DNA from: a bacterium
Lineage (GTDB): Bacteria; Patescibacteria; Microgenomatia; UBA1400; UBA12108
Reading direction: 5' to 3'
NCBI GenBank assembly: GCA_021788365.1
Contig: JAJYKS010000003.1
Location: 1-64,000 of the forward strand
DNA: 64,000 nt
Shown here: piece by piece, positions 35,397 to 43,046 of the stretch
Layout of the letters: every line of letters begins with the position of its first letter
Numbering within the stretch: position 1 is the stretch's first letter
Program-made: the position numbers and the translations under genes
The notes under the pieces: generated by a model
Database searches by the model: none
Seen by the model: only the letters and a program-made list of their open reading frames with translations
What the model was told of the DNA's origin: nothing

Positions 35397-35451
35397 TTTT
35401 CTGGCTTTTAGCGACACCGTTTTTTGCCCATAGAGATGTAAGGAGGGGTTT

Positions 35452-35655
35452 ATGTCTGATGCTAATGCAATTCTCGAAGAAGTTCTTCGCTTGCAGCAAG
35501 AGGGGGGAGTGGAAGCTTTGGATACTATACGGGAATTGCTTGATGGAAATGGTTTATGCATGATTGATGGTCGTTTGGAGCCCGCAGACGGTTACCATGA
35601 AAGCTATTTGTCTATCCATCCGCCTCATCCGGAACAATCAGGATTCGGTGGCTAG
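35452..35655 (+). CDS. Small acidic protein ahead of mevalonate kinase
   Basis: 67 residues: a helical N-terminus (MSDANAILEEVLRLQQEGGV), then DTIRELLDGNGLCMIDGRLE and a C-terminus ending SGFGG. It has the strongest Shine-Dalgarno in the region (AAGGAGGGG, 6 nt before the ATG) and stops 1 nt before the mevalonate kinase ATG, so it is likely a real translated gene and may promote translation of the kinase. No family recognised. Confidence 0.5.
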   Translation: MSDANAILEEVLRLQQEGGVEALDTIRELLDGNGLCMIDGRLEPADGYHESYLSIHPPHPEQSGFGG

Positions 35656-35656
35656 A

Positions 35657-36496
35657 ATGGTGAGCGTTTTTGGGAAAGTGATACTTTCTGGTGAGCATGC
35701 GGTGGTGTATGGGAAGCCGGCCCTGGTCGCGAGCATAGATAAGGGAGTGTACGTACGTGCAAAGCGAGTACGGAGTCCTCAGCACTACAATAAAATTGTC
35801 GAGAAGGCTCGGGAGGTTGCCGGTGGCGACGAATACGTGTCGCTCCTCATTCACGGGGATTTACCGGTTGGTTCGGGGCTCGGGTCGAGTGCAGTGGTGG
35901 GAGCGGCGACGATTATGGCGGTCCGTGATCTCTTGGGTAAGCCCGTTACAGATAAGGACGAGCTGTTTTCGCTGACTATGGAGTGCGAGAGAGTTGCACA
36001 CGGTAACCCTTCTGGCGTGGATCCGGCTGCAGTCGTGTATGGTGGGCTCATCCGTTTTATAAAAGGTGAACCGATCAAGCACTTACACATCGCGAGACCG
36101 CTTTCTTTTCTCCTTGTTAATACGGGAAAGCCGATTGAGACTACGAGGGAGATGGTGGAGCTCGTGGCGGCAAATCCGAAGGCTCCGGTAGTGATAGAAC
36201 AAATTGCAGACGTAACAGCGAGTATCCAAGCGGGACTCGAAAAGGGAAGTGACGTTACCACACTTTTTGACGAAAACGGAAAACTTCTTGAACTTTTGGG
36301 AGTTGTGGGAAAAAAGGCAAAAGATCTGAGCGGAACCCTTCGAGGCATGGGGGCGAGCGTGAAAATAGTGGGTGCGGGCGGGGTAGGCAAGGGATCGGGG
36401 ATGATGATGGTGCTTTCGCCGGACGTAGAAAAAATGAAGAATTTTTTGGATAATAGCAAAATCGATTATTTCGAGACGACGGTAGGGGGGCTATGA
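35657..36496 (+). CDS. Mevalonate kinase-type GHMP kinase
   Basis: 279 residues. GHMP motifs: GKVILSGEHAVVYGKPAL (N-terminal motif 1), PVGSGLGSSAVVGAAT (ATP loop, about 72-87) and the C-terminal glycine motif VKIVGAGGVGKGSGMM. HGNPSGVDPAAVVYGG matches the mevalonate kinase 'PSG.D' motif. It phosphorylates mevalonate with ATP. It is shorter than most (about 310). Start follows the preceding stop by 1 nt; the next gene starts by ATGA overlap. Confidence 0.78.
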   Translation: MVSVFGKVILSGEHAVVYGKPALVASIDKGVYVRAKRVRSPQHYNKIVEKAREVAGGDEYVSLLIHGDLPVGSGLGSSAVVGAATIMAVRDLLGKPVTDKDELFSLTMECERVAHGNPSGVDPAAVVYGGLIRFIKGEPIKHLHIARPLSFLLVNTGKPIETTREMVELVAANPKAPVVIEQIADVTASIQAGLEKGSDVTTLFDENGKLLELLGVVGKKAKDLSGTLRGMGASVKIVGAGGVGKGSGMMMVLSPDVEKMKNFLDNSKIDYFETTVGGL

Positions 36497-37461
36497 GACA
36501 AGTGATTGCATCGGCACCTGGCAAACTCATGATTATGGGAGAGCACGCTGTCGTGTATGGTGCTCCGTGCATTGTTACCGCAGTGGACCAGCGAGTACGT
36601 GTTGCTGTGGGGCCGAACGGTGAGGGAGAGATACATGTAAAATCCCCCAATGTGGGTCTCGACGAGTACCACAAAAAATTGAGTCAGCTTGGTGTGGGTG
36701 AGGTACCCAAGTCTATGACTTTTGTGGAACATCTTATTAAACGTGTGTACAAGCGATATTCGATTTGTTCGGGGATAACGCTCACCACCGAGTCGGACTT
36801 TTCTTCGCTTTTTGGATTCGGGTCGAGTGCGGCCGTTGCGGTTGCGACAGCAGCCGCACTGTCGGAGTATTTTGGTTTAAAGATGAGTAAACGAGACATT
36901 TTTGATGAAGCGTATGGAGCGGTCCTTGACGTGCAAGGTGTTGGAAGTGGATTCGACGTGGCTGCGTCTGTTTATGGCAGAACGATTTACTATGTGACGC
37001 CAGGGAAGGTTATTGAATCAATTTTTACCGGAGAGTTGCCGCTTGTCGTGGGGTATACGGGGATAAAAGCGGACACGCCAACTATTGTGCGGCAAGTGGC
37101 AGAACTGAAGCGTCGGGAGAAGTGGGTGGATTCGGTTTTTGGTGACATAACTACACTGGTGGAACGGGCAAAAATTGCGTTTCAAGGTAACAATTTTGTA
37201 CAGTTGGGAAAACTCATGGATCGTAATCAAGAACTTTTGGGAACGCTCAATGTAAGCTCAGACATGCTCGACCAACTTATCCGCAGCGTACGTAAAGCGG
37301 GAACGTATGGGGCAAAGTTGTCTGGTGCCGGTGGAGGCGATTGCATGATTGCCATGGTTTCACCTGAGTTGCGGGACGCTGCCGGCGAAGCAATTGAGGA
37401 GGCTGGCGGTGCGTGGCTGAAGGTAAAAACGGGAGCCGAGGGAGTAAGATTGGAAGTATGA
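36493..37461 (+). CDS. GHMP kinase, probable phosphomevalonate kinase
   Basis: 322 residues. N-terminal APGKLMIMGEHAVVYGAPC, ATP loop FGFGSSAAVAVATAAAL, and C-terminal AKLSGAGGGDCMIAMV. The segment GVGSGFDVAASVYG is close to the 'GSGFDVs.AvYGs' motif of eukaryote-type phosphomevalonate kinases, while the first motif is of mevalonate-kinase style. Because the neighbouring kinase has the mevalonate-kinase 'PSGVD' motif, I assign the second phosphorylation step here. The two could be the other way round. Confidence 0.65.
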   Translation: MRQVIASAPGKLMIMGEHAVVYGAPCIVTAVDQRVRVAVGPNGEGEIHVKSPNVGLDEYHKKLSQLGVGEVPKSMTFVEHLIKRVYKRYSICSGITLTTESDFSSLFGFGSSAAVAVATAAALSEYFGLKMSKRDIFDEAYGAVLDVQGVGSGFDVAASVYGRTIYYVTPGKVIESIFTGELPLVVGYTGIKADTPTIVRQVAELKRREKWVDSVFGDITTLVERAKIAFQGNNFVQLGKLMDRNQELLGTLNVSSDMLDQLIRSVRKAGTYGAKLSGAGGGDCMIAMVSPELRDAAGEAIEEAGGAWLKVKTGAEGVRLEV

Positions 37462-38441
37462 AAAAAACTGCTAAGGCACACTCCAATATCGCGCTTGTGA
37501 AGTATTGGGGGAAGGGAGATGAAAAGTTGCGGTTACCGGTGAATTCGTCTGCGGCCATAGCGCTCGACAACCTTACTACAACAACAACGGTAGAATTTCA
37601 AGAGAATCTTACGGCGGACCAGGTTGATTTAGTGGGAGAAGGGTTTGAGGTGGGGGAAGTAGAAAAAGTGTCGAAGCATCTGGACAGAGTGCGGTTGCTG
37701 GCGGGGATTACCACAAAAGCAAAAGTAGTATCACAAAATAGTTTTCCCAAGGCGGCGGGAATGGCATCGTCGGCGTCGGGTTTTGCAGCCCTCTCGGCAG
37801 CAGCAGCAGCTGCTGCAGGTCTGCAACTGTCGGAGAAGGAGTTGTCAATTTTGGCGCGGCAGGGGTCGGGGTCGGCGAGTAGGTCGGTTCCGGGAGGTGT
37901 TTCTGTATGGCATGCTGGGACAAGTAATGAAACTTCGTATGCAGAACAGATTGAATACCCAAAGGATTGGGATATACGTGTTCTGCTGGTTATGGCGGAG
38001 GACACATCGGCTAAAAAGGTGGGGAGTACGGAGGGGATGGCTCTCGCCACGACGAGTCCGTATTTCCAGATAGCGGTGAGGGAGGCAGAGGCAAATATAA
38101 AAAAATTGCAGGCCTCGATGGGTGCGGGTGATTGGCGGGCATTTGGGAAGGTTGTTGAAGATGAATGTTTCCGCCTACATACGCTTTGTATGACAGAGAC
38201 ACCTAATATTTTGTATTGGCGGGGAGTGACGGTAGAGGTTTTTCAGAAACTTTTGTCTTTGCGCGAGAGAGGGGTAATGGCATTTTTTACTGTGGACGCA
38301 GGTCCCCATGTCCACGTAGTGTGTCAGGGGAAAGACGTGACGAGGGTAAAGGCGGAGCTAGAACAGTTAGGTGGGATAAAAACGATTATAGAGTGTGGGA
38401 TAGGCGAGGGGGCAAGGCTTGTTGAACAACATTTGTTTTAG
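37458..38441 (+). CDS. mvaD: Diphosphomevalonate decarboxylase
   Basis: 327 residues. Family motifs: AHSNIALVKYWGKGDEKLRL with VNSS after it, the ATP/substrate loop FPKAAGMASSASGFAALSAA, SGSASRSVPGGVSVWH, and the catalytic aspartate region FFTVDAGPHVHVV. It makes IPP from mevalonate diphosphate. Starts by ATGA overlap with the previous kinase (37458-37461). The Ala-rich run near residue 115 (eight alanines in a row with one Ser) is typical of this loop but slightly long. Confidence 0.9.
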   Translation: MKKTAKAHSNIALVKYWGKGDEKLRLPVNSSAAIALDNLTTTTTVEFQENLTADQVDLVGEGFEVGEVEKVSKHLDRVRLLAGITTKAKVVSQNSFPKAAGMASSASGFAALSAAAAAAAGLQLSEKELSILARQGSGSASRSVPGGVSVWHAGTSNETSYAEQIEYPKDWDIRVLLVMAEDTSAKKVGSTEGMALATTSPYFQIAVREAEANIKKLQASMGAGDWRAFGKVVEDECFRLHTLCMTETPNILYWRGVTVEVFQKLLSLRERGVMAFFTVDAGPHVHVVCQGKDVTRVKAELEQLGGIKTIIECGIGEGARLVEQHLF

Positions 38442-38447
38442 GAACAT

Positions 38448-39143
38448 ATGCTAGACAGAAATACCATTCCAAAACATGTGGCGATCATCATGGATGGGAA
38501 TCGGCGGTGGGCGAAAAAACAAGGTTTAGCTGCTGTTGCTGGACACCAATATGCGATAGATCACGTTGTTGAAAATTTAATAGAGCGGGCGGGGGAGATG
38601 GGGGTCCAGTACCTGACCCTGTGGGCATTTTCGACGGAGAATTGGGGGAGAGAAAAGACTGAAGTAGATGGAATAATGAATATGTTTCGCAATGCACTTG
38701 TGACGAAAGTAAAAAAATTTATCGAGCAAGGAGCGAGGTTGCGAATGATCGGGGATATGAGTCGATTTTCCCTCGACATACAAGAGGGAATGAAGAAGGC
38801 GATGGCGGCGAGCGAGAAAAATGACAAAATTATCGTGACATTTGCTCTCAACTATGGGGGGAGAGATGAGATTTTGCGGGCTATCCGCAAAATCTCATCA
38901 GATTCTAGAAGAGAGATTCTAGAAGAGAGTGAATTTGAGAAGTATCTGGATACGGCGGGAATGCCGGATCCGGACCTTATCATTCGTACGGGAGGGGAGC
39001 AGCGCATGAGTGGATTCCTTATGTGGCAAGCCGCATACGCAGAGTACTACTTTACCGAGACACTTTTCCCTGAGTTTACGCCAGAGAAATTTGACGAGGC
39101 GATTGCAGAGTACCAGAAGAGACAACGGAGATTTGGGAAGTAG
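38448..39143 (+). CDS. uppS: Isoprenyl (undecaprenyl) diphosphate synthase
   Basis: 231 residues. Contains HVAIIMDGNRRWAKKQGL with the catalytic aspartate, LWAFSTENWGRE, FALNYGGRDEI and PDLIIRTGGEQRMSGFLMWQ with AAYAEYYF. It condenses IPP units onto a short isoprenyl diphosphate, making the lipid carrier for cell-wall and glycan synthesis. It follows mvaD by 6 nt, so carrier synthesis is tied to the mevalonate genes. No farnesyl-diphosphate synthase is seen here. Confidence 0.93.
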   Translation: MLDRNTIPKHVAIIMDGNRRWAKKQGLAAVAGHQYAIDHVVENLIERAGEMGVQYLTLWAFSTENWGREKTEVDGIMNMFRNALVTKVKKFIEQGARLRMIGDMSRFSLDIQEGMKKAMAASEKNDKIIVTFALNYGGRDEILRAIRKISSDSRREILEESEFEKYLDTAGMPDPDLIIRTGGEQRMSGFLMWQAAYAEYYFTETLFPEFTPEKFDEAIAEYQKRQRRFGK

Positions 39144-39150
39144 GCTTATG

Positions 39151-39280
39151 CTGATCGCACCCCCACTCCCAAACGCAAAACTCGGTCTATCTGCGACTGG
39201 TGTCGCAGCGACCTAGAACTCGGGCTACCCGCCACTTGCGCTCCTGTTTTGCAACTTGTGAGCGTGGGCGTGATCAGTTT
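39151..39280. repeat. Dispersed structured element, copy 1
   Basis: Shared core with copies at 44787 and 62064: ends GCAAAAC (39175-39181) and GTTTTGC (39246-39252), inner stem CTGCGAC-tggt-GTCGCAG (39191-39208) flanked by GGTC/GACC. Outer arms ctgatcgcacccccactc and gagcgtgggcgtgatcag are nearly complementary. Lies just after uppS. Confidence 0.8.
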
Positions 39281-39619
39281 TTACGAGACGATGCTGACTT
39301 TGAAGATAACCTGGAGAATCTGGGCGATCCAGTAGGCGGCGAAGATAACAATAAAGCCGATCACGGCGTTGGTGATCATGGACTTTCCCTTTTCAGCGGC
39401 GTCCTTTTCAGCAGCTCCGGTTAGCATGGTAAAACCACCAAAGATAAGCATGCCAAAAAGGATGATACCGGCTAATGTAAGGAGATAGGGTAAGAAAACG
39501 GAAATGATGCTACCAATATTTCCCGAGGCAAGGCTACCTTTAAGACCCAGCGTACTATTGAGGGTTCCGTATTGAGAAGTGCCGTAATCTATAGCGAAGG
39601 CGCGTGGTATTAATTGCAT
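39281..39619 (-). CDS. Pilin-like two-helix protein
   Basis: 112 residues. Short leader MQLIPRAFAID, helices about 37-57 and 78-105 around FGGFTMLTGAAEKDAAEKGK. Same family as the 31-33 kb array although 6 kb away, on the other side of the mevalonate genes. It directly follows the 200-residue gene (stop 39621), so they are cotranscribed. Confidence 0.68.
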   Translation of the reverse strand: MQLIPRAFAIDYGTSQYGTLNSTLGLKGSLASGNIGSIISVFLPYLLTLAGIILFGMLIFGGFTMLTGAAEKDAAEKGKSMITNAVIGFIVIFAAYWIAQILQVIFKVSIVS

Positions 39620-39620
39620 A

Positions 39621-40223
39621 TTAAAACCCTGGTAATTGAATGATACCACCCGCGACGATTCGAAGGAGTACAACTGCAAAAATTATAAAAATAATTCCCA
39701 TAACTGCGCCACCAAATAGTTCTTTTCCCTTCTTTACCGCCTCTGGGTTTCCGCCTCCCGTCATTATTTGGACTGTCGCCGATAACATAACAACCAACGC
39801 GATTGCTCCCGCTATGCCTGAAGCGAATGTGAGAAGGTCTGGTGTAAATGTCCCGGGCTTGTACGGAATACATCCTATGGCAGTGTCAATCTTGCCATCG
39901 CCACACGTTCCTTGTGGATCTGTTTGGACGTGAGGTGTTCCAGTAAGCGCACCGGACGGTTGTGTTTGAGCCGTTTGCATGAGCTGATTGCAGTCTGCGG
40001 CGCCTGCGCAACAGTATCGACTTACGCTACCCGTTCCCGAACGAGAGATAGAGCAAAAAAAGGACTGAGAAGAGCTAGGGTCGCACGAGCTAGCAGCAAT
40101 ATTGGAGCAGGCCGCGTAAGCCTTGGGTGCGACGATCGTGCAGGTAATCGCGAGCGCAACGAAGATGCTTGGGATATATGATAGGATGGATCTATGTTTC
40201 CGCGCCCGGTAAAGTTGCTGCAT
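39621..40223 (-). CDS. Secreted Cys-rich protein with C-terminal pilin-type domain
   Basis: 200 residues. Signal peptide (SIFVALAITCTIVAPKAYA), a Cys-rich outer part (CSNIAASSCDP, CSIS, YCCAGAADC), then DGKIDTAIGCIPY and two helices around IMTGGGNPEAVKKGKELFGG, ending VAGGIIQLPGF. The last 90 residues match the end of the 935-residue protein closely, including the 'AIGCIP' lead-in and 'LPGF' end. The 5' end overlaps the divergent SpoIID gene by 30 nt; the exact start is uncertain. Confidence 0.62.
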   Translation of the reverse strand: MQQLYRARKHRSILSYIPSIFVALAITCTIVAPKAYAACSNIAASSCDPSSSQSFFCSISRSGTGSVSRYCCAGAADCNQLMQTAQTQPSGALTGTPHVQTDPQGTCGDGKIDTAIGCIPYKPGTFTPDLLTFASGIAGAIALVVMLSATVQIMTGGGNPEAVKKGKELFGGAVMGIIFIIFAVVLLRIVAGGIIQLPGF

Positions 40224-41993
40224 ATTGCTGTCGCTATTTTAGTCGGATTGTCTCTAGTTATTCTAGCACACGGCCCAGCTGTGGCAGACAACTGTGATAA
40301 CTACGACCAGAGGAGTCAAGCATACTATGACTGTTTGGGACGCAGCATTGACGACCTCAATAGCCAGTTACAAGCATCAGTCAATGCAACAAAGCCACTT
40401 CAGAGCCAAGTAGATAACCTTTCAAAACAACTTGAAAGTTTGCAAGGACAGATAACGGCAGCAGAAGGTAAGATCCGGAACCTTTCTGACAGCATTACTC
40501 TGCGCGAGCACTCCATCGCTAATCAGTACGTCATATTAGCTATCAAAGTGCGCGATTATTACAAAAAAATGCAGCTTTATAACCCGTTTATGGTCTTCCT
40601 ATCTTCGGGGCGGGCGAGCGACGTGGTGCGTGGACTTGCATATAGAGCCATTTCTGTGGACGATGACAAGAACCTCATTGTAAACATTACCAACGACATT
40701 ATTCAGCTCGAAGCGGACAAAAAGCAGGTAGAGGCAGGGAAACAACAACTCGCAGCGCTTCAGGCTAAGCTTGATACACAGAAGGCGTTTTTTGATAAAC
40801 AGATCGCAAGTGCACAGTCATGGCAAGCACAACTCTCAAACCAAATAGCGTCGCTGTCGGCCAAACAACAGGCGTTTTTAGCGGCTAAATTGGCAGGGCT
40901 CAATATTCCCCTATATGCCCTCTCTGGTGGTGGGTGTTCTAGCGATCTGACCAATGGTAAGGATCCGGGATTTTCTGGTGGCTTCGGATTTTTTACTTTT
41001 GGTGTGCCAAATCGAGTGGGCCTTAACCAATATGGCGCTTGGGGGAGGGCGAAGGCGGGGGAGAACGACGAACAAATCCTTCATGCGTATTATAACTTTG
41101 ATTCGATCTCGGGTGTGGATACGGGAACGACTATACGCGTGAACAACGGCAATGGGATAAATCAGGGCAGCGTCATTTGGAGCGGTAGCATAGAGGACTA
41201 TGTGAAACGGGTGTATGAGGTCCCGGATAGTTGGACGGATAATGGAAATGCAGCGCTTAAAGCACAAGCGATCGCGGTACGGTCTTATGTACTTGCTGCA
41301 ACCGATAATGGTGCAAACTCTATTTGTGCAAATCAATATTGTCAGGTATTTAAGACCGACCCTAAGGGTGGTAACTGGGACAGCGCGGTTTCTGGGACTT
41401 CTGGACAGGTAATGCTTCAGGGTGGCAAACCGATTAAGGCTTATTTTTCCTCTACACATGGTGGCTATGTGTATGCGACGGCAGACTTATCGGGATGGAG
41501 CTCGACATCGTTCACCAAGCGGGCCATTGATACCCCGTCTGGATCGGTATCGTCAATTTCTGATTTGCGAAGTAATGCGTACGACCGAGATAGTCCCTGG
41601 TTTTACTGCGACTGGGGTGGGAGGAGTCAGTATGGGGGTACGGCGTGGCTGAAGCCGTCGGAAATGGCCGACATTGTAAACGTCATCCTCCTTGCCAAAC
41701 AGGATAGCTCGGCGCAGTCACACCTTTCTCAACCGGATAAACCAAACCCAGAGGGTGTAGATACATGGGATGCCGGAACCGTTGCCGGTAAATTGGGTGG
41801 GTCCGCGTACTCCACGGTGGATAGTGTTAGTATGAATTTTGATTTTGGCAGTGGGAAGACTACTTCAGTGACTGTTTCTGGGAGTGGACATACAAATACT
41901 TTTGACGCTAATACGTTTAAGGATTATTTTAATTTGCGGGCGCCCTCGAATATCCAGATCGTGGGGCCACTCTATAATGTAGAACGAAGGTGA
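40194..41993 (+). CDS. SpoIID/LytB-domain protein with N-terminal coiled coil
   Basis: 599 residues. Signal peptide (about 1-31), coiled coil at about 55-235 (LQSQVDNLSKQLESLQGQIT and further heptads), then the SpoIID domain (about 270-480) with YVKRVYEVPDSW, ALKAQAIAVRSYVL and AYFSSTHGGYV. SpoIID proteins cut or activate cutting of peptidoglycan glycans; the coiled coil resembles EnvC/PcsB-type regulators of wall hydrolysis. TAGGAT (40182-40187) lies 6 nt before the ATG. Confidence 0.85.
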   Translation: MFPRPVKLLHIAVAILVGLSLVILAHGPAVADNCDNYDQRSQAYYDCLGRSIDDLNSQLQASVNATKPLQSQVDNLSKQLESLQGQITAAEGKIRNLSDSITLREHSIANQYVILAIKVRDYYKKMQLYNPFMVFLSSGRASDVVRGLAYRAISVDDDKNLIVNITNDIIQLEADKKQVEAGKQQLAALQAKLDTQKAFFDKQIASAQSWQAQLSNQIASLSAKQQAFLAAKLAGLNIPLYALSGGGCSSDLTNGKDPGFSGGFGFFTFGVPNRVGLNQYGAWGRAKAGENDEQILHAYYNFDSISGVDTGTTIRVNNGNGINQGSVIWSGSIEDYVKRVYEVPDSWTDNGNAALKAQAIAVRSYVLAATDNGANSICANQYCQVFKTDPKGGNWDSAVSGTSGQVMLQGGKPIKAYFSSTHGGYVYATADLSGWSSTSFTKRAIDTPSGSVSSISDLRSNAYDRDSPWFYCDWGGRSQYGGTAWLKPSEMADIVNVILLAKQDSSAQSHLSQPDKPNPEGVDTWDAGTVAGKLGGSAYSTVDSVSMNFDFGSGKTTSVTVSGSGHTNTFDANTFKDYFNLRAPSNIQIVGPLYNVERR

Positions 41994-42038
41994 CCGGCCC
42001 TCCTTGCTATTTTTTGCTAACGACTCCGCTCCTTCCAG

Positions 42039-42078
42039 GAAAAATCAGTTTACTTGTGCCTCGCTGCACAGATTTTTC
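42039..42078 (+). other. Perfect 8-bp hairpin arms downstream of the SpoIID gene
   Basis: GAAAAATC (42039-42046) pairs with GATTTTTC (42071-42078), with an inner GTGC-ctcgct-GCAC. It lies 46 nt after the SpoIID stop and could act as a weak terminator or RNA-end structure; no clean T-run follows. The rest of the 41994-42148 gap holds only the TACCAT box before 42149. Confidence 0.5.
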
Positions 42079-42148
42079 TTGGGCGGTGCTCATATATCGC
42101 AAAAAATACAAGAGAGTGCCTGATTGTGATCTGTGTTACCATATACGT

Positions 42149-42811
42149 ATGGCAGACGTGTACTCCGCAGGTCAGGGACAGGCAACGCCGCAACCCAAGG
42201 CGTCCTCACCTATGGCACATATCCACGACATTGTGAATGCCCATGGCGTGGAATCACTCTTGTCTAGTTTTTCTTCGTTTCCACAGAAAGTGTGCTTTGA
42301 GACACAGGATGATAATGAACAGGTAGTCCTTTTTATGCGACAGCACCCAATTGTGAACGTGCCTTGGATAACTCTTACCATCCTCATGCTTGTTGTCCCC
42401 TCCGTGTTTTCATTTTTTCCTCCATATATGATGATGCCGGGTACGTATCAGTTTGTCGTAACGTCGGGTTGGTATTTGTTTGTTTTCGGGTACGTGCTCG
42501 CTAAATTCATGGGTTGGTTTTTTAATATCTATATCGTTACTAACGAGCGGGTGGTGGATGTTGATTTCTCCAACATTTTTTATCGTAGGATCTCTACGGC
42601 ACGCCTTGAGGAAATACAAGATGTAAATGTCACTAGTGCGGGCGCGTTTGAGACATTCTTTGGCTATGGGCAAATCACCATACAGACGGCGGCGGAGGTG
42701 CCGGAATTCGAGTTCGAGTCGGTTCCGCACCCAGATGTTGTAGGGAAGGTATTGAATGAACTCGTTGATATCGAACATGGTGAGGGAGAGAAGGGGGCAC
42801 CGAACGTATGA
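42149..42811 (+). CDS. PH-domain (DUF304/YdbS-like) membrane protein
   Basis: 220 residues. Two membrane helices (about 72-115), then a bacterial PH domain (FNIYIVTNERVVDVDFSNIF, TARLEEIQDVNVTSAGAFET, GYGQITIQTAAEVPEFEFES). This is the YdbS/YdbT bPH2 signature. The N-terminal ~65 residues are an extra cytoplasmic part. Role unknown. TACCAT 6 nt before the ATG sets the start; earlier in-frame starts would read through it. Confidence 0.78.
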   Translation: MADVYSAGQGQATPQPKASSPMAHIHDIVNAHGVESLLSSFSSFPQKVCFETQDDNEQVVLFMRQHPIVNVPWITLTILMLVVPSVFSFFPPYMMMPGTYQFVVTSGWYLFVFGYVLAKFMGWFFNIYIVTNERVVDVDFSNIFYRRISTARLEEIQDVNVTSAGAFETFFGYGQITIQTAAEVPEFEFESVPHPDVVGKVLNELVDIEHGEGEKGAPNV

Positions 42812-43038
42812 ACACTCTCGTTTTTTTTCTCGAAAATATTACACTTTTGTCGATTGTGAAGTTCCTCATTTTGACGCTACTTTCCGTATATGCCGTTTTT
42901 GCTCTTCTTATGATGCGGCAGATCGGATCTATGACAAAAGCTGTCACGATAAAGGATGATGTGGTTATTCGAGCGCTAGGCCTTGTACATTTTGTATGTG
43001 CGGTGCTTGTACTTTTGGCAGCATTTATGCTCTTGTAA
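42808..43038 (+). CDS. Small two-helix membrane protein
   Basis: 76 residues with two helices (about 12-36 and 53-75) joined by MRQIGSMTKAVTIKDDVVIR. Starts by ATGA overlap with the PH-domain gene, so translationally coupled. It lacks the GG-TSGG turn of the pilin family. No family assigned. Confidence 0.6.
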   Translation: MNTLVFFLENITLLSIVKFLILTLLSVYAVFALLMMRQIGSMTKAVTIKDDVVIRALGLVHFVCAVLVLLAAFMLL

Positions 43039-43046
43039 GGGGCAAC

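Noticed and set aside
42808..43038. Another pilin-like protein
   Set aside because: It has two helices but lacks the conserved turn motif and is coupled to the PH-domain gene instead.
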